From Mucilaginibacter aquaedulcis (GTDB lineage: Bacteria > Bacteroidota > Bacteroidia > Sphingobacteriales > Sphingobacteriaceae): 64,000 nt of DNA. The position numbers were made by a program, and so were the translations under genes. The notes beneath the pieces were generated by a model, which had not been told where the DNA came from, did not search any database, and saw only the letters and a program-made list of their open reading frames with translations. Below are positions 1 to 9,421 of this stretch, in pieces; within the stretch, counting starts at the first letter, position 1, and each line of letters opens with the position of its first letter. The stretch covers positions 806,001-870,000 of the forward strand of contig NZ_JAUFPR010000001.1 of NCBI RefSeq assembly GCF_030409325.1. Reading direction: 5' to 3'.

Positions 1-484
1 TTTGCCTTTAAACCAGGTAGGCTCGTTAAGCAAGATCAGCAAGGCTTTTTCAAAACTGGAGCAGGAATATGAGCGTGAGCCTTCACCTGAAGAGCTTGCC
101 GACATACTGGAAACCACGGTTGATAAAATCTCAGATACGTTGAGCAATTCAGGCCGTCATGTATCAATGGATGCACCTTTTGTACAGGGTGAAGAAAATA
201 CGCTGCTTGATGTATTGGAAAACCAGGAGCCTAATACCGACTCTATATTGATCAACGAATCATTGTCTGAAGAGATCAAACGTTCGTTATCAACCTTAAC
301 CGAACGTGAGCGCGAAATTATCGTGTTGTTCTTTGGTTTAGGTACTAATCATCCACTTTCATTAGAGGAAATAGGTGAAAAGTTCAACCTCACCCGTGAG
401 CGTGTACGCCAGATCAAGGACAAGGCCCTGCAACGCCTTCGTCACACTTCAAGAAGCAAAATCCTGAAATCATATTTAGGTTAA
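1..484 (+). CDS. rpoD: RNA polymerase sigma-70 factor RpoD, C-terminal part (5' end outside window)
   Basis: This is the C-terminal 160 residues of a primary sigma factor, which directs RNA polymerase to housekeeping promoters. The frame is open to the left edge, so the start codon lies outside the window. Residues about 10-60 look like sigma region 3 (KISKAFSKLEQEYEREPSPE). Residues about 95-155 are region 4, with the -35-binding helix-turn-helix SLEEIGEKFNLTRERVRQIK. Ending in KSYLG close behind region 4 fits the short RpoD of Bacteroidota. A stem-loop terminator follows within 25 nt. The full N-terminal regions 1.2-2 cannot be checked here. Confidence 0.95.
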   Translation, partial: LPLNQVGSLSKISKAFSKLEQEYEREPSPEELADILETTVDKISDTLSNSGRHVSMDAPFVQGEENTLLDVLENQEPNTDSILINESLSEEIKRSLSTLTEREREIIVLFFGLGTNHPLSLEEIGEKFNLTRERVRQIKDKALQRLRHTSRSKILKSYLG

Positions 485-505
485 TCTTAACTAAAAATAT
501 TTATA

Positions 506-536
506 AAGCCATTGGTTATCGCCAATGGCTTTTTTG
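506..536 (+). terminator. Intrinsic terminator of rpoD
   Basis: A perfect 10-bp stem (AAGCCATTGG at 506-515 with its complement at 522-531) with a 6-nt loop runs into a T tract at 530-535. It lies 22 nt after the rpoD stop. Confidence 0.85.
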
Positions 537-581
537 TTGCAGTAATTCAAACAAGCATATGAGCTGTCCGTTTTATAAACC

Positions 582-1286
582 ATGCAGCCATCTGATTATG
601 AAAACCTCACTCCTGCTCAGGCTATTGCCTACCAGCATGAGTTACGCAGGCAAATCAACATCTCCCCACTCTTAAGTGCCATAAATACTATTGGTGGAGC
701 CGATATCTCGTTCAATAAATATTCAGAGGTGGTGTATGCAGGCATTGTGCTGTTTAGTTATCCGGAATTAAAGATCATAGGTCAGTCCACAGCTATCAGC
801 AAAACCAAATTCCCCTACATATCGGGGCTGCTGGCTTTCAGAGAGGTGCCCGCCCTGCTTGATGCCTGGGATAAACTGACAGTTAAGCCTGATCTGATGG
901 TTTTAGACGGGCAGGGAATAGCCCATGAACGCCGGACAGGTATAGCAACACATTTCGGCCTCATCACTGATATACCCGCCATAGGCAGCGCCAAAAGCAG
1001 GCTCACCGGCAGGTATGATGAACCCGGCAATCATCCGTTTGATCAAAGCCCAATGTATGATAAAGGCGAAATTATTGGCATCGCCCTCAGAAGCAAAAAA
1101 AATTGCAATCCTATTTATATATCCCCAGGCCATCGCATCAGCATGGAGCAAAGTGTACAAGTTATTAAAAACTGCATCCGTGGTTACCGCATCCCCGAAC
1201 CTACCCGGCAAGCTCATCTGCTGGTTAATAAAATCAGAATTGAGGACGGGGATAACAATAATCGGCAAATTAATCTGTTTGATTAA
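582..1286 (+). CDS. nfi: Endonuclease V (deoxyinosine 3'-endonuclease)
   Basis: The protein has 234 residues, close to the family's usual 220-230. Endonuclease V nicks DNA (or inosine RNA) one nucleotide 3' of a deaminated base. The family motifs are in order: GGADISF with Asp41, PYISGLLAFRE with Glu88, and VLDGQGIAHERR with Asp109. These match the metal-binding D35/E89/D110 of the E. coli enzyme. IGSAKSRL follows as in homologues. The gene is free-standing between the rpoD terminator and a small membrane-protein gene. The ATG start gives a normal N terminus. It acts in the cytoplasm in repair of deaminated adenine. Confidence 0.93.
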   Translation: MQPSDYENLTPAQAIAYQHELRRQINISPLLSAINTIGGADISFNKYSEVVYAGIVLFSYPELKIIGQSTAISKTKFPYISGLLAFREVPALLDAWDKLTVKPDLMVLDGQGIAHERRTGIATHFGLITDIPAIGSAKSRLTGRYDEPGNHPFDQSPMYDKGEIIGIALRSKKNCNPIYISPGHRISMEQSVQVIKNCIRGYRIPEPTRQAHLLVNKIRIEDGDNNNRQINLFD

Positions 1287-1302
1287 TTGTCACAATTACC
1301 AA

Positions 1303-1632
1303 TTGAAACGTTTAGGCATCCTTACACTTCAATATTACCGGCTGCTGGTGCTATACAATGTATCATTCACTGTATTAGCTTTATTGCTTTTAGTTTTCAA
1401 TGCCGCAACTGTTAACACTCCCATATTTTTATTTGCCAAAATAATTGGATTTATATCAGCGGTAAGCCTTCATCATTTTTCTGTCAAAGAAAATTACTTT
1501 TATTTCCGGAACACTGGCTTTGGTATGAAACGCATGATAATCAATGCTTTTATAATCGACACAGCTCTCTGCGTATTATTGATCATCCTATCTAAAATAA
1601 TATTTTATGCAGCCACTTGTATTAAAGGTTGA
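1303..1632 (+). CDS. Small membrane protein next to an ABC ATPase (TTG start proposed)
   Basis: I do not recognise this family. The reading frame continues upstream through the end of nfi, but that part overlaps nfi and has no hydrophobic pattern. I therefore place the start at TTG 1303, giving about 109 residues (GTG 1348 is an alternative). The product has about three hydrophobic segments (VSFTVLALLLLVFNA, FLFAKIIGFISAVSL, IIDTALCVLLIILSKIIF). Its end overlaps the next gene's ATG by 26 nt, which suggests translational coupling. It may be the membrane partner of the ATPase; that is inference. Confidence 0.55.
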   Translation: MKRLGILTLQYYRLLVLYNVSFTVLALLLLVFNAATVNTPIFLFAKIIGFISAVSLHHFSVKENYFYFRNTGFGMKRMIINAFIIDTALCVLLIILSKIIFYAATCIKG

Positions 1633-2272
1633 TAGTATTCAGCTTGAATTTGATGGGCGGATGATTTTACAGGATATCTATCTTGACTGTAAACAAGGCG
1701 AGATTGTAGGCCTGCTGGGTAGAAATGGATGTGGAAAATCATCTCTGTTACGTATTATTTTCGGCATTTTGAAACCAGGCTATAAACATGTGAGTATTAA
1801 TGACCAATACATAACTAAAGGCTATCATCAAACCCGGATAGCCTATTTGCCTCAGCACAATTATCTGCCACATGGCATAAAGATAAAGGAGCTGGCCAAA
1901 AACTTTATCGATCCTCAATTTTGGGATGAGTTTACCAGTCTTGATATTTATCAAGGTCATTTTAACAAAACTGTTGGTCAGCTATCGGGCGGTGAGCTCA
2001 GGCAACTGGAAACCCTCATGATCGTTTACAATAAGGCTGATTTTATTTTGCTGGATGAACCCTTTACCCACATTTCGCCAGTTCAGGCTGATCTTTTTAA
2101 GCCCATCATTAAACGATGTGCTCAACATAAGGGCTTTATCATCACCGATCATCAATACAGAAACATTATCGACATTAGCGACCGCCTTATCCTCATTAGC
2201 AATGGAAGCACCAAACACGTTAAATCTCCAGACGATCTGATTACCTGGGGCTATATCAATAGCATCGATTAA
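1607..2272 (+). CDS. ABC transporter ATP-binding protein
   Basis: This is a single nucleotide-binding domain of 221 residues. Walker A is GRNGCGKS at residues 38-45, the ABC signature LSGGELRQ is near residue 126, Walker B is FILLDEPF near 147, and the H-loop is IITDHQ. It therefore binds and hydrolyses ATP to drive an ABC machine. The start overlaps the small membrane-protein gene, which is the only candidate partner nearby. The substrate and direction of transport cannot be told from the sequence. No terminator was seen before the next gene. Confidence 0.85.
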   Translation: MQPLVLKVDSIQLEFDGRMILQDIYLDCKQGEIVGLLGRNGCGKSSLLRIIFGILKPGYKHVSINDQYITKGYHQTRIAYLPQHNYLPHGIKIKELAKNFIDPQFWDEFTSLDIYQGHFNKTVGQLSGGELRQLETLMIVYNKADFILLDEPFTHISPVQADLFKPIIKRCAQHKGFIITDHQYRNIIDISDRLILISNGSTKHVKSPDDLITWGYINSID

Positions 2273-2376
2273 ATTATCCTCCCAATCTAATATTATTACC
2301 GATATTTCGTTATAGTTATGTGAATTTAATATTCACATAATAAAAAAGTATTTTAGCCCTATCAGAACTTTTTTTT

Positions 2377-3168
2377 ATGACGATTTCAATATATCAGGCC
2401 GACGCATTCACCGATAAACTTTTTGGCGGCAATCCGGCTGCTATCTGCCCGCTTACCGAATGGTTACCCGATGAGGTAATGCAAAAGATTGCTATAGAAA
2501 ACAACCTGGCCGAAACCGCTTTTTTTGTAAAAACCGACAATGGCTATAAGCTACGCTGGTTTACACCCGAATATGAAATTGACCTTTGCGGCCATGCAAC
2601 CCTGGCATCCGCACATATATTATTTACCGAATTGGGTTTTACCGGTGATACCATACATTTTGAAACTGTAAAAGCGGGTACACTTATAGTTAAAAAAGAT
2701 GGCAATAAATATACTATGGACTTCCCTTCCCGGCCGCCTATACCGATTGAGCCACCCAACGGACTGGCCGAGGCGCTTAGCGACAAAGAGCCCGTAGCCA
2801 TTTTAAGATCAAGGGATTACTTCCTCGTTTATGAAACCGAGCAGGACATCAAAGATATGACCCCCGATTTTTTCGCGCTTTCAAAAATGGATACCATAGG
2901 CGTAATTGTTACCGCGCCGGGTGATAACTCCGATTTTGTATCGCGCTTTTTTGCACCCGGGGCAGGCATCCCTGAAGATCCCGTAACCGGATCGGCACAT
3001 TGCAACCTGATACCTTACTGGGCTAAAGCACTCGGCAAAACCAAGCTCCGCGCCTACCAGATATCAGCCCGCCGTGGTGAACTCTGGTGCGAGCTCAAAG
3101 GCGAACGCGTGCAAATGAGCGGTAAAGCAGTCACCTACCTAAAAGGCGAGATCAGGGTAGCGCTTTGA
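2377..3168 (+). CDS. PhzF family isomerase/epimerase-like protein
   Basis: The protein has 263 residues with the duplicated diaminopimelate-epimerase-like fold of PhzF proteins. The N-terminal signature YQADAFTDKLFGGNPAAICP is followed by ENNLAETAFFV. Its Glu46 corresponds to the catalytic acid of PhzF. Later motifs are DLCGHATLASAHILF and PEDPVTGSAHCNLIPYWA. No phenazine genes are nearby, so the substrate is unknown; most family members outside phenazine clusters are uncharacterised isomerases. The stop codon is the first base triplet of a 7-bp tandem repeat. The fold assignment is firm; the reaction is not. Confidence 0.88.
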   Translation: MTISIYQADAFTDKLFGGNPAAICPLTEWLPDEVMQKIAIENNLAETAFFVKTDNGYKLRWFTPEYEIDLCGHATLASAHILFTELGFTGDTIHFETVKAGTLIVKKDGNKYTMDFPSRPPIPIEPPNGLAEALSDKEPVAILRSRDYFLVYETEQDIKDMTPDFFALSKMDTIGVIVTAPGDNSDFVSRFFAPGAGIPEDPVTGSAHCNLIPYWAKALGKTKLRAYQISARRGELWCELKGERVQMSGKAVTYLKGEIRVAL

Positions 3169-3201
3169 GTAGTGAGTAGTGAGTAGTGAGTAGTGAGTAG
3201 T
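3167..3201. repeat. Five perfect copies of the 7-mer GAGTAGT
   Basis: Five head-to-tail copies of GAGTAGT begin inside the phzF stop codon and end at 3201. Such a tract is prone to slippage. It is non-coding here. Confidence 0.95.
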
Positions 3202-3202
3202 G

Positions 3203-3641
3203 AAAATTCGCTTTTATATTGATTGTTTCATTTAATGCGTTTTATTTTTCCTTCAGCAGATAAGCTTCGGGAGAAAGCAGACAGAACAATGGTGGCCCGT
3301 GTAGCTGCAGGGGCATAGCAAATATTTGCAGAAGCGTTTGGCTTTGAGCGAACGAAGTCGGGCAACTTTTTGCAGCCCGTGGTTCTGGCTGATTTGCAGA
3401 GTAAGGCCTCGTGCGGCAAAGAAGCCTATCTGCTGAAAGCCTTTTTGGTTACTTTTGTGGCCACAAAAGTAACTCGGCCCTCCCGCGGCCAAGAGCGGGT
3501 ATACGATGAGCATTTCCCGCTGAGATTGCCTCATTCTTGCAATGATTCATATCAAACTACCCCCACCAAAAAAAGTTTAATAAAATCATTTTTTTATAAT
3601 TACTTTGAAGGTTAAATTTTTGCAAGGACACAACAAATTAA
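3203..3641. repeat. Gene-free stretch with a dispersed-repeat-like block and a 26-bp perfect palindrome
   Basis: There is no convincing gene in these 440 nt. The frames open on both strands (3253-3534 minus, 3370-3615 plus) mirror each other and have no signal, domain or start context. The block around 3370-3540 has higher GC than its flanks. At its core is a perfect palindrome (half site GTTACTTTTGTGG at 3448-3460, mirrored to 3473). It resembles the non-coding repeats scattered between genes in Sphingobacteriaceae. That comparison is from memory and has not been tested. The last 100 nt before smc are AT-rich and may hold its promoter. Confidence 0.5.
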
Positions 3642-6600
3642 ATGCAGCTTACCCGCTTAGAAATCAAGGGCTTTAAGAGTTTCGGAGATAAGATCACCAT
3701 TAATTTTAATGAGGGTGTAACTGCTATTGTTGGACCAAATGGCTGCGGAAAATCAAATGTGGTTGATGCCATCAGGTGGGTTTTAGGCGAACAAAGCACC
3801 CGTATGCTGCGCTCGGAGAAGATGGATAACGTTATTTTTAACGGTACCAAAAGCCGTAAATCAGCCAATCTTGCCGAAGTTTCCCTCACTTTTGATAATA
3901 CTAAAAACGTACTGCCAACGGATTATTCGCAGGTAACCTTAACCCGCAAACTTTACCGCACTGGCGAAAGCGAATACCGCCTTAATGATGTGCAGTGCCG
4001 CCTGAAGGATATTACCGATCTTTTTCTGGATACCGGCATAGGCTCCGACTCCTACTCCATCATCGAGCTGCGGATGATCGACGAGATCATCACTAATAAA
4101 GAAGGATCGCGCCGTAACTTATTTGAGGAAGCATCGGGTATATCCAAATATAAACTTCGCAAAAAACAAACCTTTAGTAAACTTAAAGATACCGAAGCCG
4201 ACCTGGAACGTGTGGAAGACCTACTTTTCGAGATAGAAAAGAACCTGAAAACACTGGAGAACCAGGCCAAGAAAACCGAGCGCTATTACCGGATAAAAGA
4301 GCAATACAAAACGCTCAGCATTATGTTGGCCTCGTTCCGCATTGTATCCTTCAGCGAATCGTTAAAGAAAATTGAAGATCAGGAGCAAAAGCAAAAAGCC
4401 GAAAAAGGAGGCATTGTAGCCCAGATAGATACTTTGGAGGCAGCCTTACAGCAACAAAAGCTGGATAGTATCACCAAAGAAAAAAATCTGTCGGTTCAGC
4501 AAAAAACCACCAACGAGTTTGTTTCTAAGATCAGGGCTTATGAAAGTGAGAAAAAGATCAAGAATGAACAGCTTAAATTTCAGCAGGATAAAGAAGCGCG
4601 TCTAACCGAAGAACTTGACCGCGACAAAAACCAGCTGAACCACGTATTATACAACATCAAGCGCTTATCAGAAGAAAAAGCGACTGAGGATGAGAACCTG
4701 CAAACCATACAAAGTAAACTGATTGACCTTAAAGACGCTGTTGATGAGTTAAGGCTGCAGCAATCATCGGCCCGTAACGAGCTTAATGAACTTACCGGCA
4801 TCAATACCCGCCTGCAAAATCAGGCATACAAAGCCGAAAAGGACATTGATATACTGCAGATACAACAGCAGGCTTTGGAGCAGGAAAGTCAACGCAACAT
4901 GGAAGATGCTACCAATAAGGAAGTAGAGCTTTCGCACTTTAACCAGGTAGTTGCCGAACTGCAGGCCCGTAAAGAAACCCTCGATGATGAATACCAACTA
5001 TCCCTTGAGGCCGAAAATAAGTTAAAGGAGCAAATTGCCGATACCGATGCCGAATTGGTTACTGTAAAGGATACCATTATCAAGGAAAGCCGCAAGCTCG
5101 ACGCCAAGCAAAACGAATATAACCTCACCAAAAGCATGGTAGATAACCTGGAAGGTTTTCCGGAGTCTATCCGCTTTTTGAAAAAAAATACCGACTGGGC
5201 CAAAAATGCCCCCCTGTTCAGCGATGTGCTTTTTTGTCGCGAGGAGTTCCGTGTAGCTATTGAAAACTTCCTGGAACCACTCATGAACCACTATGTGGTT
5301 GAAAGCTATGACGAGGCTATAAAGGCCATTAACCTGCTCAGTAACGCAGCCCGGGGACGTGCCCACTTCTTTATCCTCGAAAACTACGGCGAAATTAACC
5401 CAAGCAACCCGGCTTTTGAAAATGCCGGCGCGGTATCGGCCCTGCAGGTAATTGAGGTGGATAAACGTTACACCAACCTTTGTAACCATTTACTAAAAAA
5501 TGTTTACCTGGTTGATGATGATAAAGACCAGCAGATCAACAATGCCCAACTATCCGATGGTGTGGTGTTGATTGGCAAAAGCGGCAAGTTTAACAAATCG
5601 AAATATACCATGGCCGGTGGCTCGGTAGGTTTGTTTGAGGGTAAAAGGATTGGCCGGGCAAAAAATCTGGAAAATCTGGCCAAGGAGATCAAAGGGATAG
5701 AACATCTGGTTAACACGCAAAAGACAAAATCAGACGAGTTACAGAACAAACTCGCTGCCCTGAAGGCATCAACCAAGGCGGCCCAGCTCAATGAGCAGCA
5801 GCAAATACTGAACCGTTTAAATACCGAGCTGATCACCGTTAAAACTCGTCAGGAACAGTATCAAACCTTTATTGAAAACAGCCTTAACCGTAAGGAGGAT
5901 ATAGCGCGTAAAATAGCCGGTATAAATGAGGAAATGCAAAACCTGCACCCGATGCTGGCCGAGCTAAAAACTCAAAAACAAATTCAGAACGATTTACTGA
6001 TAGAAAAACAGGCAGCCTTTAACGAGCTTAATGAATATGTATCGGTACAATCAAACGCTTATAACCAGGAAAACATCCGTTTCCACCAGCAGCAAAACAA
6101 AGTATCAGGACTTTTAAAAGACCTGGATTACCGCGATACGCAACAGGAAAGCCTGGAGAGCCGGATTAAACTAAATACTGCCGAATTTGAAAAGGTAAAG
6201 ATTGCTATACAGGAAAACCTGAAACAGGCCGATAACTCCGACGAAGGTTTGCTGGAGATGTATGAGCAAAAAGAAAACCTTGAAAAAGCCACACAACAGG
6301 CCGAGCAGGAATATTATCAATGGCGCGCTGTTATTACCGAAAACGAGAACGAAATAACTACGCTTCGCCGTAAAAAGGATAACAGCGAGGTTATTGAAAA
6401 TGAACTGCGCGACGAGCGTAACAACCTCAAATTGGAGTTAAACGCCCTTAAAGAGCGACTTTCGGTAGAGTTCAACATCGATATTGAAGATCTCCCTGAA
6501 ACCGAAACACCAACAGAAAGCGAACATGACCTGCGCGAAAAGGCTGAGAAATTTAAAAAGCAACTGGATGATTTTGGAGCTATTAACCCTATGGCGGTAG

Positions 6601-7181
6601 AGGCTTATAATGAAATGAATGAGCGTTATACCTTTATCCAGGCGCAAAAGAAAGATCTGAGTGAGGCAAAAGCTTCTTTACTGGCCACTATACAGGAGAT
6701 TGACGATACGGCCAAGGAGAAATTCATGGCAGCCTTTATTATGGTGCGCGAAAACTTTATCAAAGTGTTCCGCTCGTTGTTTAATGAGGAAGACTCCTGC
6801 GACCTCGTGTTAACCGACCCACAGCACCCGTTAGAATCGGATATTGATATTATTGCCAAGCCTAAAGGTAAACGCCCCCTATCCATCAACCAGCTTTCGG
6901 GCGGCGAAAAAACATTGACGGCAACGGCTATCCTATTTTCGCTTTATCTGCTTAAGCCCGCCCCATTCTGTATTTTTGATGAGGTTGACGCACCGCTTGA
7001 TGATACCAATATTGATAAGTTCAATAACATTATCCGCACGTTCTCTAAAGACTCTCAGTTCATCATCGTGTCACATAACAAAAGAACCATAGCCAGTACC
7101 GATGTAATTTACGGAGTGACTATGGTTGAACAAGGAATATCGCGTGTTGTGCCGGTTGATTTACGTGAACTGGCAGACTAA
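3642..7181 (+). CDS. smc: Chromosome segregation protein SMC
   Basis: The 1179 residues are of normal SMC length and show the full order of parts. The N-terminal head has Walker A (GPNGCGKSNVVDAIRWVLGE, from about residue 31). Two long coiled-coil arms surround a hinge at about residues 500-660 (from LEGFPESIRFLKKN to AGGSVGLFEGKRIG). The C-terminal head has the signature LSGGEKTLTATAILFSLY near 1085 and Walker B CIFDEVDAPLD near 1110. SMC is the ATPase of the condensin-like complex that organises and segregates the chromosome. The ScpA and ScpB partners are not in the window. It stands alone, convergent with the S41 protease gene. Confidence 0.97.
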   Translation: MQLTRLEIKGFKSFGDKITINFNEGVTAIVGPNGCGKSNVVDAIRWVLGEQSTRMLRSEKMDNVIFNGTKSRKSANLAEVSLTFDNTKNVLPTDYSQVTLTRKLYRTGESEYRLNDVQCRLKDITDLFLDTGIGSDSYSIIELRMIDEIITNKEGSRRNLFEEASGISKYKLRKKQTFSKLKDTEADLERVEDLLFEIEKNLKTLENQAKKTERYYRIKEQYKTLSIMLASFRIVSFSESLKKIEDQEQKQKAEKGGIVAQIDTLEAALQQQKLDSITKEKNLSVQQKTTNEFVSKIRAYESEKKIKNEQLKFQQDKEARLTEELDRDKNQLNHVLYNIKRLSEEKATEDENLQTIQSKLIDLKDAVDELRLQQSSARNELNELTGINTRLQNQAYKAEKDIDILQIQQQALEQESQRNMEDATNKEVELSHFNQVVAELQARKETLDDEYQLSLEAENKLKEQIADTDAELVTVKDTIIKESRKLDAKQNEYNLTKSMVDNLEGFPESIRFLKKNTDWAKNAPLFSDVLFCREEFRVAIENFLEPLMNHYVVESYDEAIKAINLLSNAARGRAHFFILENYGEINPSNPAFENAGAVSALQVIEVDKRYTNLCNHLLKNVYLVDDDKDQQINNAQLSDGVVLIGKSGKFNKSKYTMAGGSVGLFEGKRIGRAKNLENLAKEIKGIEHLVNTQKTKSDELQNKLAALKASTKAAQLNEQQQILNRLNTELITVKTRQEQYQTFIENSLNRKEDIARKIAGINEEMQNLHPMLAELKTQKQIQNDLLIEKQAAFNELNEYVSVQSNAYNQENIRFHQQQNKVSGLLKDLDYRDTQQESLESRIKLNTAEFEKVKIAIQENLKQADNSDEGLLEMYEQKENLEKATQQAEQEYYQWRAVITENENEITTLRRKKDNSEVIENELRDERNNLKLELNALKERLSVEFNIDIEDLPETETPTESEHDLREKAEKFKKQLDDFGAINPMAVEAYNEMNERYTFIQAQKKDLSEAKASLLATIQEIDDTAKEKFMAAFIMVRENFIKVFRSLFNEEDSCDLVLTDPQHPLESDIDIIAKPKGKRPLSINQLSGGEKTLTATAILFSLYLLKPAPFCIFDEVDAPLDDTNIDKFNNIIRTFSKDSQFIIVSHNKRTIASTDVIYGVTMVEQGISRVVPVDLRELAD

Positions 7182-7191
7182 CACCGTTGGA

Positions 7192-8757
7192 TTATTTTTT
7201 CCCTTTTAAAGTAATATACATAGCATGAAGCTTATGGCTGTTTGTTTTTACAGCCAGTGTGTTCCTTTGCACCGATGATAACTTTTGAGTGGCCGACAGG
7301 CTTTGGATAACCTGTGTAGAACCACTTTGCGGGTAAGCGTTTGTTTGGATATAAGTTAACGCGTCATTCAGTAAACCTTCCGTCTTATCGCCGAATGATT
7401 TTGTTAAATCATCGTCGTCAAGTTTACCTGAATATATACCTCCGTTAGGGGTAACACCGCCCGGTTCCATACCCAGGTAGTAACCACCCTCGTTCGCAGA
7501 GTTTTTTATCTCAAATTCTGGGGTATAAAAATAATGCCCTTTAACAATCAGGTTTGAAAGAAAGCCAACCGGTTTACCGTAAGTAGTTTGACCAATAAGC
7601 TGCACATCCATTTTAGGCCTTAAATTGTTAATGGTAAGCTCACTGGCCGATGCCGTATTACCTGTTACGATAAAGAAAACACGGCTTACGTTCACCGAAC
7701 CTGCTTTGGCAAACTTTTCAATTTGATTGGCATTGGTAGGTTTAAAGTAACCAGGTCCAAAATCGCCCAGGTTTTTCTTCAGATAAGGATAAGCGTCGTT
7801 TTGCAGGTTGGCTGTCCAGTAGGTAGTATTCATCACGCTACCGCTTGCGCTTGATGGAGCAATTAAATTTGACAGGTAAGTGCTTGTACGCACATCGCCG
7901 CCGCCATTATAACGCAGGTCAATAACCAGGTCGGTCACACCTGCTGATGCAAATACGTTAAACACAGAATCAAGTTTGGGCTTTGCCACATCTGGCGAAG
8001 TGAAGGCATTAAATACCATGTACCCCGCAACCTTGCCGGCAGTACCTACCTTATAGGTATTGGCATAAATAAGCGGGTTTAAGGTATAGGTTTTGGCGTT
8101 CAGCGTTACATTCACTGTGCTTCCGTTGGTTTTCTTTAGCTGCAATGTAACGGTGCTGGTACCGTTAAGCGCACTGGATACAAATTTGTAACCGGCATCA
8201 TTAGCCGGGTCATTTAAATTAGTAATGTTGATGGATGTACTGCCATTGATGGCTACAATCTGATCACCACGGGTAAGGCCGGCCAAAGCCGCCGGCGAAC
8301 CGGCATAGATCAGGCTTATCCTGATATCACTGGCTGTATTGTAAAAATAATTAAACCCGTAATCGCCTTTAGTGGCGTTAAGTTCATTATTAACATCGCC
8401 ATCATCAATAAATGAATATTTTGAACTGCCCGGGTTAAAATCATCGTACTCATAAGGGCGGTTACCATTTTGCGGGTTTTTTGATAACTGCGTGTATGCG
8501 TCAATTTCAGCTGTTAATTTATCCAGGTCGGTGCTTCCGCTGGTATACTGTCTGGGGTTAAATGTTTTATAATCCGGTAAAAAGCTGTTCCAGTAGTAAA
8601 TTTCCTTGGCATACAGATAAACAGAATCCTGTGCTATCTGCAATTTAGTAGCCGCGGTGTCAGTTGGCGTAGGATTATTACCGGGGTTTTTATCCTTTTT
8701 GCAGGCCGCCGTAACCGCTACCGATAAGATCAATATCAGGTAAAAAAATTTTCTCAT
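7192..8757 (-). CDS. S41 family C-terminal-processing-type peptidase, lipoprotein
   Basis: I use ATG 8757 rather than a TTG nine bases upstream. The N terminus is a lipoprotein signal (MRKFFYLILILSVAVTAAC, Cys19). A helical region (about 40-120) precedes a PDZ domain (about 125-215: IRISLIYAGSPAALAGLTRGDQIVAING). The S41 core follows, with DLVIDLRYNGGG, the Ser-bearing TASASELTINNL and the Lys-bearing GQTTYGKPVG. This is the Ser-Lys dyad arrangement of tail-specific proteases. It should degrade or process envelope proteins on the periplasmic face of a membrane. It is monocistronic and convergent with smc, with 10 nt between the stops. Confidence 0.9.
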   Translation of the reverse strand: MRKFFYLILILSVAVTAACKKDKNPGNNPTPTDTAATKLQIAQDSVYLYAKEIYYWNSFLPDYKTFNPRQYTSGSTDLDKLTAEIDAYTQLSKNPQNGNRPYEYDDFNPGSSKYSFIDDGDVNNELNATKGDYGFNYFYNTASDIRISLIYAGSPAALAGLTRGDQIVAINGSTSINITNLNDPANDAGYKFVSSALNGTSTVTLQLKKTNGSTVNVTLNAKTYTLNPLIYANTYKVGTAGKVAGYMVFNAFTSPDVAKPKLDSVFNVFASAGVTDLVIDLRYNGGGDVRTSTYLSNLIAPSSASGSVMNTTYWTANLQNDAYPYLKKNLGDFGPGYFKPTNANQIEKFAKAGSVNVSRVFFIVTGNTASASELTINNLRPKMDVQLIGQTTYGKPVGFLSNLIVKGHYFYTPEFEIKNSANEGGYYLGMEPGGVTPNGGIYSGKLDDDDLTKSFGDKTEGLLNDALTYIQTNAYPQSGSTQVIQSLSATQKLSSVQRNTLAVKTNSHKLHAMYITLKGKK

Positions 8758-8812
8758 ACAACTCAATTTATTAATTAACGTTACATCGCTTAACTAAGTA
8801 TGTAACATACGC

Positions 8813-9421
8813 TTACAAAAACTTTTCAATGTTAATATAATCAATTCCTACTGCTTCTGCACACAATCTGTCCGTTTCTGAATTTTCAATCATTACAACA
8901 TCTCTTCGCTGCAAATCATGCTCCTGTATTAGCAGGTGTATCACATCCGGTTCGGGCTTGGCTACGGTTTCTTCAGCAAAATAGCAAACCAGGTATTTTT
9001 CAAGGCCATGCCATTCTATCTGCTTAATTTTGTTTACCTGCTGTTCTACATTACCATTTGATACAATGAACAACTTTTTGCGATCAACAACAATTTCCTG
9101 CAGCAGCGTCAGCATGTTTTGATACAGCAGCAACTTTAACGGCAGCTTGGCGGTTACCAGCAGGTTGTCAAAATTGGCCCGGTACTTTTCGGCAATGGTA
9201 AATTTTTCGGCTACCCTGTCAAAAACAAACTGATCTCCCTCTGATACATACGTATCAATCATCAGATCGGTTGTTTGCTTGGCATCAACCAGTTCGGTGT
9301 ATTCCAGCAAATTGGCAAACAGGTAATAAACCTGGTAATAATAATCTTTACGTGGATAAAGTACATCATCCAGCTCTAAAATGAAAGCACTTTTGCGCTT
9401 ATCAATATCCTTATAGTTCAT
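8813..9421 (-). CDS. HAD-superfamily-like protein with altered nucleophile motif
   Basis: The 202-residue protein follows the HAD hydrolase plan: motif I near residue 14-22, a helical cap, motif II (FIVSNGN), the motif III Lys in AKPEPD, and motif IV. Motif I reads ILELDDVLYP where active enzymes have DLDDTLYP. The nucleophile Asp is thus Glu16, although the second Asp (Asp18) is kept. Motif IV reads MIENSETD instead of VGDSxxD. It may be a catalytically weak or dead family member. It overlaps the upstream gene by 11 nt and probably forms an operon with it and lolD. Confidence 0.75.
   Translation of the reverse strand: MNYKDIDKRKSAFILELDDVLYPRKDYYYQVYYLFANLLEYTELVDAKQTTDLMIDTYVSEGDQFVFDRVAEKFTIAEKYRANFDNLLVTAKLPLKLLLYQNMLTLLQEIVVDRKKLFIVSNGNVEQQVNKIKQIEWHGLEKYLVCYFAEETVAKPEPDVIHLLIQEHDLQRRDVVMIENSETDRLCAEAVGIDYINIEKFL

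Noticed and set aside
1015..1302. Upstream extension of the small membrane protein to 205 residues
   Set aside because: It runs through the 3' half of nfi in another frame and has no conserved or hydrophobic features; the real protein probably starts near 1303.
2377..3168. Phenazine biosynthesis cluster
   Set aside because: PhzF homologues are widespread; no other phz genes are present.
3253..3615. Overlapping frames on both strands (93 and 81 codons)
   Set aside because: They mirror each other across a palindromic repeat and lack any domain, signal or start context.
5022..5489. 155-codon minus-strand frame
   Set aside because: Antisense to the SMC hinge; composition follows the sense gene.
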